A stretch of 64,000 nucleotides of DNA from JABCZS01 sp041660525. GTDB lineage: Bacteria > Pseudomonadota > Gammaproteobacteria > JABCZS01. The stretch is taken from assembly GCA_041660525.1 (NCBI GenBank), contig JBAZWD010000001.1, forward strand, positions 186,001 through 250,000, written 5' to 3'. The notes beneath the pieces were generated by a model, which searched no databases, was not told the origin of the DNA, and saw nothing but the letters and a program-made list of their open reading frames with translations. The position numbers were made by a program, and so were the translations under genes. Positions within the stretch are counted from its first letter, which is position 1. Every line of letters starts with the position of its first letter. Positions 34,862 to 43,693 of the stretch are shown here, piece by piece.

Positions 34862-35719
34862 ATGGTAAAAAAACCCAGTTTAGGCACACCTCTTGATTCA
34901 TTATTAAGCAGTGTACTACTTGAACCAGAAGTGGGACAAAAAGCACAGCTTAAATATTTGCCTATAGAGCAATGTCAGCGCTCTCCTTATCAACCGCGTA
35001 AAGAATTCAAACCTGATGCTTTAGCAGAACTTGCTCAGTCCATACGTACGCAAGGCGTGATACAACCTATTGTTGTTCGACAATTGGGTGTCGAGACTTA
35101 TGAAATTATTGCGGGCGAGCGACGCTGGCGTGCAGCACAACAAGCAGAATTAACAGAAATTCCTGCGGTTATTCGCGAAGTATCAGATGAAGCTGCTTTG
35201 GCTATGGCGCTTATTGAAAATTTACAACGCGAAGATTTAAATCCGTTAGAGGAAGCATTAGCATTAAATCGTTTAATGAATGAATTTGGTTTAACGCATC
35301 AAGAAGCGGCAGATGTGGTTGGAAAGTCCAGAACTGCCGTAACGAATTTATTGCGTTTATTAACTTTGCGCAGCGAAGTAAAAACGATGTTAGAACAAGG
35401 TGACTTAGAAATGGGCCATGCGCGTGCGTTATTAGCACTCAAAGGCAATGCGCAGATCAAAGTAGCGCATATTATTGTCGCCAAAGATTTATCAGTAAGA
35501 CAAACAGAAAAAATCGTCAGACAAATGTTGCACAGTGAAGAGTTTATCAATAAAGCTGTGCAAGCTGTCGATCCTGATATTAAAACCTTAGAAGTTAAAT
35601 TATCAGAACGATTTGGCACAGCGGTTGCGATAGCTCATTCACGTGCAGGCCACGGAAAATTAGTATTCCGCTATAATACCTTAGAAGAGTTAGATGGAAT
35701 TTTGGAAAAAATGGCATGA
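34862..35719 (+). CDS. parB: chromosome partitioning protein ParB
   Basis: 285-aa CTP-dependent DNA clamp of the ParB/Spo0J family. IEQCQRSPYQPRKEF, QGVIQPIVVR and AGERRWRAA (the CTP-binding GERRxRA motif) make the N-terminal domain; ALIENLQREDLNPLEEA and the HTH around TAVTNLLRLLTL bind parS. A C-terminal dimerisation segment (GHGKLVFRYNTLEELDGIL) is present. AGGAAAT lies 6 nt before the ATG. Confidence 0.97.
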   Translation: MVKKPSLGTPLDSLLSSVLLEPEVGQKAQLKYLPIEQCQRSPYQPRKEFKPDALAELAQSIRTQGVIQPIVVRQLGVETYEIIAGERRWRAAQQAELTEIPAVIREVSDEAALAMALIENLQREDLNPLEEALALNRLMNEFGLTHQEAADVVGKSRTAVTNLLRLLTLRSEVKTMLEQGDLEMGHARALLALKGNAQIKVAHIIVAKDLSVRQTEKIVRQMLHSEEFINKAVQAVDPDIKTLEVKLSERFGTAVAIAHSRAGHGKLVFRYNTLEELDGILEKMA

Positions 35720-35856
35720 CAGCGCAAGAAAAACAAGAACTACAAGATTTATTAGCAAAACTTCAGCAACAAGCCGAGGAGTTTGAGGTTACGCACCCAG
35801 AGTTGGTGGATAACATCAATCGCTTGTGTGTGATGTTAGCTAATATGGGAATATAA
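35716..35856 (+). CDS. small DUF4404-like protein downstream of parB
   Basis: 46-aa ORF that overlaps the parB stop (ATGA) and ends 3 nt before the YihY gene. The sequence has a Gln/Leu-rich helix (EKQELQDLLAKLQQQAEEF), then VTHPELVDNINRLCVMLANMGI. The HP...LxxMGI ending resembles DUF4404 proteins, which are about twice as long, so this may be a short form. Tight operon spacing supports it as a real gene. Function is unknown. Confidence 0.65.
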   Translation: MTAQEKQELQDLLAKLQQQAEEFEVTHPELVDNINRLCVMLANMGI

Positions 35857-35859
35857 ATC

Positions 35860-36657
35860 ATGAGGCCACATCACCTATTTTATCGGTGTGCGCGCCGTTT
35901 TATCGATGAAGATCGTATTATTCAAGCCGCGGGTTTAACGTTTTATACTTTATTTACTTTGGTTCCCTTGGTCGCATTAATTTTATCCTTAGTTGGGTGG
36001 GTAAGCGTGGTCCCTGATCAAGCTGCGCACATAGAAACTTTTTTACTTAAAAATTATTTGCCGCAAGCCGCTGGCTCCATCGAATATTATTTACATAGTT
36101 TTGCAATTTCCAGTGCAAAATTACCACGGATTAGTTTATTTATTTTTTTACTGACCTCTCTTTTTTTAATCAACAGCATCGAAGCTTGTTTTAATCAAAT
36201 TTGGCGCGTTCAAGCCGAAGCACATTTTTCTAGACGTCTTATCCATTATACGATGGTATTAATTGTCGCTCCCTTATGTTTGGGTTTAAGTATGGGTTTA
36301 AGTGCTTTTTTATTATCATTAAGCTGGTTGCAACATCCCATTATCTTATCTGGCGTAAGTGAATTCGTAAAATTACTGCCGTTTATATTAACGTGGTTAT
36401 CTGTGACGACTTTATATTTTTGGTTGCCGCATGCTTCAGTAAAATTAAAAAATGTTTTTTTAGCGGGATTTATCGTGGCTTTTTTATTTGAACTAATGAA
36501 ATATGGCTTTCAGCTTTATGTAACGTTATTTTCAAGTTATCAAATCGTTTACGGTGCAATGGCTTTATTGGTGGTTTTTTTATTATGGATTTATTTGTCT
36601 TGGTCGGCGGTATTATTTGGCGCGATTCTTGCCAGCGAAATGCCGACTAAACATTAG
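35860..36657 (+). CDS. YihY/BrkB-family inner-membrane protein
   Basis: 265-aa integral membrane protein. LTFYTLFTLVPLVALILSLVGW near residue 27 is a family signature (YYALFSLFPLL-like), followed by several further transmembrane segments and SIEACFNQIWRVQ. The C-terminal VYGAMALLVVFLLWIYLSW matches the conserved last segment. Function is not settled; early annotation as RNase BN was wrong. The stop shares TTAG (36654-36657) with the convergent mdh stop. Confidence 0.9.
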   Translation: MRPHHLFYRCARRFIDEDRIIQAAGLTFYTLFTLVPLVALILSLVGWVSVVPDQAAHIETFLLKNYLPQAAGSIEYYLHSFAISSAKLPRISLFIFLLTSLFLINSIEACFNQIWRVQAEAHFSRRLIHYTMVLIVAPLCLGLSMGLSAFLLSLSWLQHPIILSGVSEFVKLLPFILTWLSVTTLYFWLPHASVKLKNVFLAGFIVAFLFELMKYGFQLYVTLFSSYQIVYGAMALLVVFLLWIYLSWSAVLFGAILASEMPTKH

Positions 36658-37583
36658 AGTTTAGCCAGCGCATCTACATCTTGACGAACACTGTTTACAG
36701 AATCAGTAAACATTTTTTGTTCAGCAGGCGTAAGTTCAAGTTCTATGACTTTTTCCATACCGTTTTTTCCGAGTACAGCAGGAACACCCATCGCGATATC
36801 TTTTTCTTGGTATTCACCATCAAGCATACAAACCGTAGGCAAAATACGTTTACGATCATGAACAATAGCATCCACCATTTCTACAGTGGCAGCCCCAGGT
36901 GCTTGATAAGCACTACTGATTTCTTTTAATTTTAAAACTTCTGCGCCACCCACACGTGTGCGATGAACAATAGCTTCCGCTTGTTCGGGCGTTAAAAAAC
37001 GCTCAACAGAAATACCATTGATAGTTGTATAACGCATCATGGGTACCATGGAGTCGCCATGTCCGCCTAAAACCATCGCATTAATATCTTTAGCAGAATA
37101 GCCAGTTTCTAAGGCGATAAAAGTAGCCATACGTGCAGAATCTAAAACACCGGCTTGACCAAAAACACGATTACGTGGGAAGCGTGCTTGTTTAAAAGCA
37201 CGATAAGTAATAATGTCTACAGGATTGCTGACCACTAAAATAATACTGTCAGGCGCGTACTTCACAACATTTTCTACAACAGAATCAATTATTTGCACGT
37301 TCGACTGTAAAACATCAGAACGTGACATGCCAGGTTTACGCGGAAAACCCGCAGTGACAACCACAATTTGCGCATCACGCATGGCACTCATATCGCCAGT
37401 GCCAATAACGCGGGTATCAAAACGAAAAATCGGTGCCGTTTGTGCGATATCAAGGGCTGTGCCTGCGGCATAATCACCTTTAACATCTAATAAAACGACT
37501 TCTTTAGCCAAATTTTGTTGCGCTAAAAATAAAGTAGCAGATTCGCCTACACGGCCAGAACCAACGACAGCGATTTTATCCAT
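36654..37583 (-). CDS. mdh: malate dehydrogenase (LDH-like type)
   Basis: 309-aa NAD-dependent dehydrogenase, malate to oxaloacetate in the TCA cycle. NAD-binding VVGSGRVGES lies at residues 6-15. GFPRKPGMSR carries the substrate-selective Arg found in malate rather than lactate dehydrogenases. VVSNPVDI, AGVLDSARM and the catalytic His in LGGHGDSMVP are present. It is the tetrameric LDH-like class rather than the E. coli-type dimeric enzyme. AGGGA lies 7 nt before the ATG. It follows rpmE by 9 nt. Confidence 0.93.
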   Translation of the reverse strand: MDKIAVVGSGRVGESATLFLAQQNLAKEVVLLDVKGDYAAGTALDIAQTAPIFRFDTRVIGTGDMSAMRDAQIVVVTAGFPRKPGMSRSDVLQSNVQIIDSVVENVVKYAPDSIILVVSNPVDIITYRAFKQARFPRNRVFGQAGVLDSARMATFIALETGYSAKDINAMVLGGHGDSMVPMMRYTTINGISVERFLTPEQAEAIVHRTRVGGAEVLKLKEISSAYQAPGAATVEMVDAIVHDRKRILPTVCMLDGEYQEKDIAMGVPAVLGKNGMEKVIELELTPAEQKMFTDSVNSVRQDVDALAKL

Positions 37584-37592
37584 TTGATTTCC

Positions 37593-37829
37593 CTATTGTT
37601 TTTCAGTGTTTGCCGCTGGCTCAGGGGTTTTAGATCCGTATTTTTGCTTAAAGCGATCCACGCGTCCCGCGGTATCCACAATTTTCTGTTTACCGGTGTA
37701 GAACGGATGACATTGGTCACATACTTCAAGAACTAAGTCCTTATGCATGGTTGAACGTGTCACAAATGTGTTTCCACATGCACAAGTCACTTTAAGGTCT
37801 TTATAATTAGGATGAATATCTGTTTTCAT
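37593..37829 (-). CDS. rpmE: 50S ribosomal protein L31
   Basis: 78-aa L31 of the zinc-binding form: Cys16, Cys18, Cys37 and Cys40 make the CxC/CxxC set, in TCACGNTF and VCDQCHPFYTGKQ. MKTDIHPNY is the typical N-terminus. A charged tail (about residues 66-78) extends beyond the usual 66-70 aa. Co-transcribed with mdh. Confidence 0.95.
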   Translation of the reverse strand: MKTDIHPNYKDLKVTCACGNTFVTRSTMHKDLVLEVCDQCHPFYTGKQKIVDTAGRVDRFKQKYGSKTPEPAANTEKQ

Positions 37830-37924
37830 GATGATTACTCGTAATATTTGAGGAGACTAAGGAGGAATATTTTACCCTAAATAGGGGGTGAATTGCAAGG
37901 CAAGCATCGCGAGGGTTTTTATAT

Positions 37925-37930
37925 TACAAT
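37925..37930 (+). promoter_or_regulatory. -10-like box directly before ldcA
   Basis: TACAAT ends 6 nt before the ATG at 37937 and no Shine-Dalgarno sequence is visible, so the mRNA could be leaderless. The -35 region is poor. Confidence 0.35.
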
Positions 37931-37936
37931 TAGCCC

Positions 37937-38875
37937 ATGCACAACTTACCCCTATTACAAAAAGGCGATGGCGTTGGGATTATTTCCAGCGGTTTTCGCA
38001 TTTTACAAGATATTGATTTGCAGTATGCCCTTGAACGTTTAGAGGCTATGGGCTTAAAGGGCATAGGCGGAGATGCTGTTTTAAAGCAACACGGTTATTT
38101 GGCTGGAACAGATGAACAACGCGCGCAAGACATTAACCGCATGTTTGCTGATCCAAAGATTAAAGCAATTTTTCAATTACGTGGTGGTTTTGGCTCCGCG
38201 CGAATTTTAGATTTACTGGATTATGATTTAATTGCTAAAAATCCAAAAATCCTCATGGGACTTAGCGATACTACGGCTTTATTATTAGCCATTTATCATA
38301 AAACTGGCTTGACGACTTTTCACGGTCCTAACATTGGGCGTGAATGGCCCGAATTTACACGTCAGTATGTACAAGCCTTATTATTTGAAAATAAAACCAT
38401 TACTTTAAAAAACCCCGAACCCAAAAGCGATGATTTAACTAACACCGAAGATAGAATCCAAGTCATTCGCAAAGGCCAAGCCCAAGGCCGCTTAATCGGC
38501 GGGAATCTAACCGTATTAACCTCCATCATAGGCTCAAATTATTTGCCGGATTTCACAGATGCAATTTTATTTCTCGAAGAAGTAAACGAAGCACCCTATA
38601 AAATTGATCGCATGTTCACCCAATTAAAACTCGCGGGTATTTTAGATAAACTCACAGGCATCATTATCGGCAAATTCACGCACTGCATACCGAATAATCC
38701 GGGCAGTACTTACGGTTCTTTTAACATCATGCAAATTTTAGAACACCACCTTCTTCCGCTCAACATCCCTGCGTGGTACGGCGCAATGATCAGTCATGAA
38801 AAACGTATTTTCACTTTACCTATCGGCGCAATGACCGAAATCAATGCAGAAATTGGAACGATAAAACTTTTTTGA
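37937..38875 (+). CDS. ldcA: LD-carboxypeptidase (peptidase S66, LdcA-type)
   Basis: 312-aa cytoplasmic serine peptidase that trims muropeptide tetrapeptides for cell-wall recycling. LRGGFGSARILDLLDY, then Ser110 in LMGLSDTTALLL as nucleophile; the acid residue in FLEEVNEAPYKIDRM and the His in MISHEKRIFTLPIGA complete the S66 triad. Length is typical. Overlaps the frame of the next gene slightly (38872), but I place that gene's start downstream. Confidence 0.92.
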   Translation: MHNLPLLQKGDGVGIISSGFRILQDIDLQYALERLEAMGLKGIGGDAVLKQHGYLAGTDEQRAQDINRMFADPKIKAIFQLRGGFGSARILDLLDYDLIAKNPKILMGLSDTTALLLAIYHKTGLTTFHGPNIGREWPEFTRQYVQALLFENKTITLKNPEPKSDDLTNTEDRIQVIRKGQAQGRLIGGNLTVLTSIIGSNYLPDFTDAILFLEEVNEAPYKIDRMFTQLKLAGILDKLTGIIIGKFTHCIPNNPGSTYGSFNIMQILEHHLLPLNIPAWYGAMISHEKRIFTLPIGAMTEINAEIGTIKLF

Positions 38876-38892
38876 ACACAGGAAATATCATT

Positions 38893-40338
38893 ATGCGCAA
38901 ATGGCTCGGGCTAATCATCACAGCACTTTTAATTATTGTATTTTTACCCGCAGGTTTAGGAATTTTGGCAAAAAAATCTTTAGATCGTTTAGTTGCAGAT
39001 TTACCCATGCCAGATGGTGCAACATTAACTATGCAGGATTACACTTTTGGCTGGTTAAATTCTTACGTGGCATTTAAAATACAAGCGCCAAAAACACCAA
39101 AAAATGCACATTATGTTACCGGTGAAACTTTGGATATTATTATTCATGGTGATATCATTCACGGGCCTTTTGTCGCAACTACGCGAGGCATGCGTCCCGG
39201 TGTTGCGCGTGTAGATACCCATGCGAAATTAAATGATCTTCATGGCTTAAGCGAAAAAACGCATCAAGAATTATATTTATTATTTAAAAATAATGATTTA
39301 TTACACGCTAGCAGTTTGTTGCAAATTTTAAATGGCATTACTATTGACTTGAAATCCAGCCCCATCCAAACACAATTAGCCGGTGATAATTTTCAATGGA
39401 ATGGTTTTAACGCGCATATCAAAGCCAATCATGATTTTGATAAGCTGGATACTGATATCACCATAAGCCCAATTTTATTCACAACCCAAAGTGGCGCAAC
39501 TTTAGATGCAGCACAAGGGCAATATAAAGCACAATTGTCACGCGAAGAAGAATCCCTTTGGGTGGGCGAGCAAATTTTCACATTGCCCACTTTTTATTTA
39601 AAAGATGAACTAGGCGCAGTTTTACGTTTTGATCATTTAAGAATCATGAGCACCAGTAATATTATTCATGAATTATTGGAAGCATCATTGGATATTGAAG
39701 CAGATAATATCGAAGTCAATAATCAAAAAATTGAGCAATTACGTTTTGATGTGGAAATTTCTGATTTTGCGAATAAACCAGTTTTAGCATTAAGTAAAAT
39801 CATGCATAAACCACAACCATGGTCACCTGAAGATAAACAACAAGCATTTAAATTAATTACCCAAGCGCTAGCGCCCGGCGCTAATGTAGAAATTGATTAT
39901 CATTTAAACATGCAAAATGAACAGGTAGTATTACGCGGGAAATTAGATTTCCCGAATATCAAGGATACCGTCAATCCTAATGTTGCAGTCAACGCACAAC
40001 AATTACTGGCGGGCTTAAATGCGCAAGTGGAATTTTCTGCGCCACAACCCGTAGTAAGCGATTTGTTATTTGACATGACATGGTCAGCATTAACAAGGCA
40101 AATGGGTACGCCACCGGGCATTGAAGAAGAAACGCAAGTCAAACAATTGATCGACAATCAAGTGCAAGCATTAGTGCAAAGCGGCGCCTTTGTTGTTAAA
40201 GATAATATGTATAATTTAGACTTTAATTATCAACAAGGTAATATGTTGTTAAACGCACAACCTGTTACCGAAGGTGAAATATTTTTACTCCTTATGTTAT
40301 TACTGGAAGTTACGCCCGATGAAAGCCCTTTGTCTTGA
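38893..40338 (+). CDS. DUF945 (YdgA-like) membrane-anchored protein
   Basis: 481-aa protein with one N-terminal transmembrane segment (about residues 5-22) and a long extracytoplasmic part, consistent with the DUF945/YdgA family. ATG 38893 has AGGA 9-10 nt upstream; an earlier ATG at 38872 overlaps ldcA and adds a hydrophilic leader before the membrane segment. The sequence LEASLDIEADNIEVNNQKIEQLRFDVEI and repeated beta-rich stretches fit the family. Function unknown; E. coli relatives are periplasmic-facing. The end overlaps the ABC ATPase start by 20 nt. Confidence 0.75.
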   Translation: MRKWLGLIITALLIIVFLPAGLGILAKKSLDRLVADLPMPDGATLTMQDYTFGWLNSYVAFKIQAPKTPKNAHYVTGETLDIIIHGDIIHGPFVATTRGMRPGVARVDTHAKLNDLHGLSEKTHQELYLLFKNNDLLHASSLLQILNGITIDLKSSPIQTQLAGDNFQWNGFNAHIKANHDFDKLDTDITISPILFTTQSGATLDAAQGQYKAQLSREEESLWVGEQIFTLPTFYLKDELGAVLRFDHLRIMSTSNIIHELLEASLDIEADNIEVNNQKIEQLRFDVEISDFANKPVLALSKIMHKPQPWSPEDKQQAFKLITQALAPGANVEIDYHLNMQNEQVVLRGKLDFPNIKDTVNPNVAVNAQQLLAGLNAQVEFSAPQPVVSDLLFDMTWSALTRQMGTPPGIEEETQVKQLIDNQVQALVQSGAFVVKDNMYNLDFNYQQGNMLLNAQPVTEGEIFLLLMLLLEVTPDESPLS

Positions 40339-41227
40339 GCATTTAATAAAAACGTATAAAAACGGAACGACCGCCTTAAAAGATATTTCTTTTAGCATAG
40401 AACAAGGTGATTTTTTCGCATTACTAGGACCTAATGGTGCTGGTAAAACCACAACCATCGGCATTATTTGCTCGTTAGTAAATAAAACCGGCGGTACCGT
40501 TAAGGTATTTGATGTGGATATCGATAAAAATTGGCCGCTCGCAAAATCTTATATTGGTGTTGTGCCGCAAGAATTTAATTTTAATATGTTTGAAACCGTA
40601 GAAAATATTATTTTATACCAAGCGGGTTTTTATGGTATTCCAAGAAGCAAAGCTAAAGAATCGACACAGCGCGCTTTAAAACAAGTGGAGCTTTGGGATA
40701 AGCGAAATCATATTGCGCGCACATTATCTGGCGGTATGAAGCGGCGCTTGATGATTGCGCGTGCGATAGTTCATCAGCCGAAATTACTTATTTTAGATGA
40801 ACCTACTGCAGGGGTGGACGTTGAAATTCGCCGCAGCATGTGGAATTTTTTACGCGAATTAAATCAACAAGGTACAACTATTGTATTGACGACACATTAT
40901 TTAGAAGAAGTTGAAAACTTATGCCACAATGTTGCGATTATTCACCGTGGCGAAATTATTGAAAACACAACGGTCAAAAATTTAATTGCACGCGCGCCTA
41001 AAGAGAGTTTTGTTTTGGATTTAGCCCAGCCTTTACAACAAGCGCCGCAAATCCAGGGCTTCACTTTAAAATTGATTGATGATACAACGCTTGAAGTTGA
41101 AATCCCGCGTAATACATCATTAAACGAATTGTTCGCGCAATTATCCAAAGATAATATTCATTTAACCAGTATGCGCAATAAATCAAATCGTTTAGAAGAG
41201 TTATTTTTAAACTTGGTCAAGGAATAA
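40319..41227 (+). CDS. ABC-2 exporter ATPase (YadG-like)
   Basis: 302-aa ATP-binding protein: Walker A GPNGAGKTTTI, signature LSGGMKRRLMIARAI, Walker B LLILDEPTAGVD and switch His in LTTHYLEE. A C-terminal regulatory region of about 80 residues follows. The start is ATG 40319 just before conserved LEHLIKTYKNGTTAL; the longer frame from 40274 lies inside the DUF945 gene. Partner permease follows after 5 nt. The E. coli counterpart YadGH has no firmly known substrate. Confidence 0.9.
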   Translation: MKALCLEHLIKTYKNGTTALKDISFSIEQGDFFALLGPNGAGKTTTIGIICSLVNKTGGTVKVFDVDIDKNWPLAKSYIGVVPQEFNFNMFETVENIILYQAGFYGIPRSKAKESTQRALKQVELWDKRNHIARTLSGGMKRRLMIARAIVHQPKLLILDEPTAGVDVEIRRSMWNFLRELNQQGTTIVLTTHYLEEVENLCHNVAIIHRGEIIENTTVKNLIARAPKESFVLDLAQPLQQAPQIQGFTLKLIDDTTLEVEIPRNTSLNELFAQLSKDNIHLTSMRNKSNRLEELFLNLVKE

Positions 41228-41232
41228 AATAC

Positions 41233-42006
41233 ATGCGCTGTTATGAAAATATAATTGCCTTAAGCACTATCGTCAGACGCGAAATTGCGCGCTTTAGTCG
41301 TTTATGGATCCAAACCGTGGTTCCGCCAGTGATTACAACCTTGCTTTATTTTGTTATTTTTGGACACGTGATCGGTCGCTACGTTGCAGACATGGGCGGT
41401 GTTACGTATATGCAATATATTGTGCCAGGTTTAATTATGATGGCACTGATGAATAATGCATATGCTAACGTGGTATCTTCTTTTTTTGGCTCGAAGTTTC
41501 AACATTATATTGATGAAATATTAGTCTCACCGACGTCTAATTTGGTTATTTTATTAGGTTATTTATTTGGCGGCATTGCACGTGGCCTGGCGGTAGGGAT
41601 TATCGTTGCTATCGTCGCTTACTTTTTTGCACCTATCAAAATCCATGATATTGGCTTAATGGTGTTGGTCGCGTTTTTATCTGCGGCACTTTTTTCTTTG
41701 GGTGGTTTTATCAATGCTGTTTTTGCGAAAAAATTCGATGATATTAGCTTAATTCCAACCTTCGTACTCACACCCATGATTTACTTAGGCGGCGTTTTTT
41801 ATTCCATTCATTTATTACCGCCGATTTGGCAAAAAATTTCTTTGTTCAATCCAATTTTATATATGATCAATGCTTTTCGTTATAGCATGCTCGGTGTCTC
41901 CGATATCGCCATTGCGCCAGCTTTATTTATGTTATGTGGGTTTTTAATTTTATTTTTTGCAATCAGCTGGTATCTGCTAATTAAAGGCATAGGCTTGCGG
42001 AGTTAG
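41233..42006 (+). CDS. ABC-2 exporter permease (YadH-like)
   Basis: 257-aa inner-membrane permease with six predicted transmembrane segments. ALSTIVRREIARFSRLWIQTVVPPVITTLLYFVIFG at the N-terminus, the YMQYIVPGLIMMALM segment and FVLTPMIYLGGVFYSI followed by NPILYMINAFRYSMLG are typical of this family. It pairs with the ATPase upstream. It is convergent with the esterase gene with only 3 nt between stop codons, so there is no room for a terminator. Confidence 0.9.
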   Translation: MRCYENIIALSTIVRREIARFSRLWIQTVVPPVITTLLYFVIFGHVIGRYVADMGGVTYMQYIVPGLIMMALMNNAYANVVSSFFGSKFQHYIDEILVSPTSNLVILLGYLFGGIARGLAVGIIVAIVAYFFAPIKIHDIGLMVLVAFLSAALFSLGGFINAVFAKKFDDISLIPTFVLTPMIYLGGVFYSIHLLPPIWQKISLFNPILYMINAFRYSMLGVSDIAIAPALFMLCGFLILFFAISWYLLIKGIGLRS

Positions 42007-42009
42007 AAA

Positions 42010-42663
42010 TTATTTCAGAATGCCTTTTAACCACATGCCAATATCGGTTATTTCTTCCATACACACTTGATGCGCCATGGGGTAAGTATGCCAATCCACG
42101 TGATAACCTTGAGAAGTTAATAGCTCTTCGGTCATATGTCCTGCTTCTATGGGAACAATCGGGTCATGTGTACCATGCGCTAAGAAAATAGGTAATGGTT
42201 TAGGCGTTTGAATGGCGTCTTTTAAAGATTGAATCGCTGGCAAATACGTTGATAAGCCCATGACGCCTGCTAAGGGTTGGGGAAAACGTAAAGCCGTGTA
42301 TAATGCTAGCGCGCCGCCTTGAGAAAAGCCGATGAGGGCGATATTCTCATAAGGGATATTTTGTTGATGTTGATCCTCAATTAATGCGCTGATTTGTTGA
42401 TAAGCGTTTTCAATACCTTTAATATCGTGTTTTGCCGCCGGTGAAATTTCATGGATATCAAACCAAGCAGGCATTTGCATACCACGATTCAAAGTTACTG
42501 GGCGCGTGGGCGCGTGTGGGAAAATAAAACGAATGGCGAGATCATTTAATTTTAATTCAGGAACTATGGGAATAAAATCATAACCATCGGCGCCAAGACC
42601 ATGAAGCCAAATTACAACAAATTGTGCGCAGGTTTTAGGATTAATGGTTTCAAAGGGTAACAT
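42010..42663 (-). CDS. carboxylesterase / acyl-protein thioesterase-like hydrolase
   Basis: 217-aa alpha/beta hydrolase with a complete triad: Ser114 in GFSQGG, Asp167 in GTHDPIVP and His198 in MAHQV. VIWLHGLGADGYDF provides the oxyanion region. Family members cleave short-chain carboxylic or thio-esters; the natural substrate here is unknown. The gene stands alone between convergent and divergent neighbours. Confidence 0.9.
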   Translation of the reverse strand: MLPFETINPKTCAQFVVIWLHGLGADGYDFIPIVPELKLNDLAIRFIFPHAPTRPVTLNRGMQMPAWFDIHEISPAAKHDIKGIENAYQQISALIEDQHQQNIPYENIALIGFSQGGALALYTALRFPQPLAGVMGLSTYLPAIQSLKDAIQTPKPLPIFLAHGTHDPIVPIEAGHMTEELLTSQGYHVDWHTYPMAHQVCMEEITDIGMWLKGILK

Positions 42664-42690
42664 GATGGTTATAATGATAACACTAAGATT

Positions 42691-43179
42691 ATGAATAAAC
42701 TACTTTACTGTTTTTTTGCTTTAATACTGCTCGCAGGTTGCGCATCCACGCGTACGCCACCACCCGATGAGATCGTTGTGGTTAAGTCTGAGCGTGAAAT
42801 GTACTTGTTGCATAACAATGTTGTTTATAGAACCTACGATATAAATCTTGGGCAAGAGCCCTATGGCCATAAACAAAAACGTGGCGATATGAAAACCCCC
42901 GAAGGTGAATACCATATTACGTGGCATAATCCCAATAGTGAATTTTATTTATCTTTACATATTAGTTATCCCGATAGAGAAGATCGCGAAAAAGCCGAAG
43001 CGCGAGGCCATGATCCAGGCGATCTAATAGTCATCCATGGAATGCGTGGCCGCGGTTCTCGCAGTGATTTTCTAAAAGCTGGCGATTGGACGGAAGGTTG
43101 TATAGCAATGACAAATGAAGAAATGCATGAATTATTTCATTTAGTTGAAATAGGTACGCCGATCACGATTTATCCTTAA
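42691..43179 (+). CDS. L,D-transpeptidase (YkuD) family lipoprotein
   Basis: 162-aa lipoprotein: signal peptide with lipobox LAGC, lipidated Cys17. The YkuD domain (about 28-162) has His116 in VIHGMRG and catalytic Cys137 in TEGCIAM, replacing the common S-x-G-C-[IV]-R with T-E-G-C-I-A. It should act on peptidoglycan peptides in the periplasm. Related proteins (for example YafK-type) cut lipoprotein-peptidoglycan links rather than form cross-links, so either role is possible. It is 27 nt from the divergent esterase start. Confidence 0.85.
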   Translation: MNKLLYCFFALILLAGCASTRTPPPDEIVVVKSEREMYLLHNNVVYRTYDINLGQEPYGHKQKRGDMKTPEGEYHITWHNPNSEFYLSLHISYPDREDREKAEARGHDPGDLIVIHGMRGRGSRSDFLKAGDWTEGCIAMTNEEMHELFHLVEIGTPITIYP

Positions 43180-43189
43180 GAAGAATTTT

Positions 43190-43693
43190 ATGTCTGAAGA
43201 TAAAAAATTGTGGCAGGATGCAATGCAAGGCGTTATGCCATTAACGCCAGACAATAAAATAAAAATAAAAACGCCGAAAATCATCCCCAGAAAAATCAAC
43301 CCTATTGAGCGTGAAAAAATCAGCACTCTAGAATTTTATGATAATGATATCGAGCAACCTGAACATATTTTTTTTGCACGTAGTGGATTGCAATACCGCG
43401 TGCAACATCAATTACGCTGCGGAAAAATAAGACCAGAAGCCACATTAGATTTACATGGTTTTACCATTGAAGAAGCCCGCACCGCAGTCGGTCAATTTTT
43501 ATTAAAAGCACAACAGCACCACGTACGTGCACTAAAAATTATTCACGGAAAAAGCACAGCCATTTTACGCAATAAAGTATATCAATGGTTACCACAAAGC
43601 CCGCAGATTTTAGCCGTTTGTTCCACAATTGCGAGTGATGGCGGGACAGGTGCGGTTTATGTGTTATTAAGAAATCATTTAAACCCTCGATAA
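43190..43693 (+). CDS. Smr-domain protein
   Basis: 167-aa protein. C-terminal Smr domain (about 80-165): TLDLHGFTIEEARTAVGQF, KIIHGKS and a DGGTGAVYVLLRN ending, as in SmrB/YfcN, which cleaves mRNA on collided ribosomes. The N-terminal 75 residues are charged and carry basic stretches. It follows the LD-transpeptidase by 10 nt and overlaps the convergent yifB by 19 nt. Confidence 0.85.
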   Translation: MSEDKKLWQDAMQGVMPLTPDNKIKIKTPKIIPRKINPIEREKISTLEFYDNDIEQPEHIFFARSGLQYRVQHQLRCGKIRPEATLDLHGFTIEEARTAVGQFLLKAQQHHVRALKIIHGKSTAILRNKVYQWLPQSPQILAVCSTIASDGGTGAVYVLLRNHLNPR

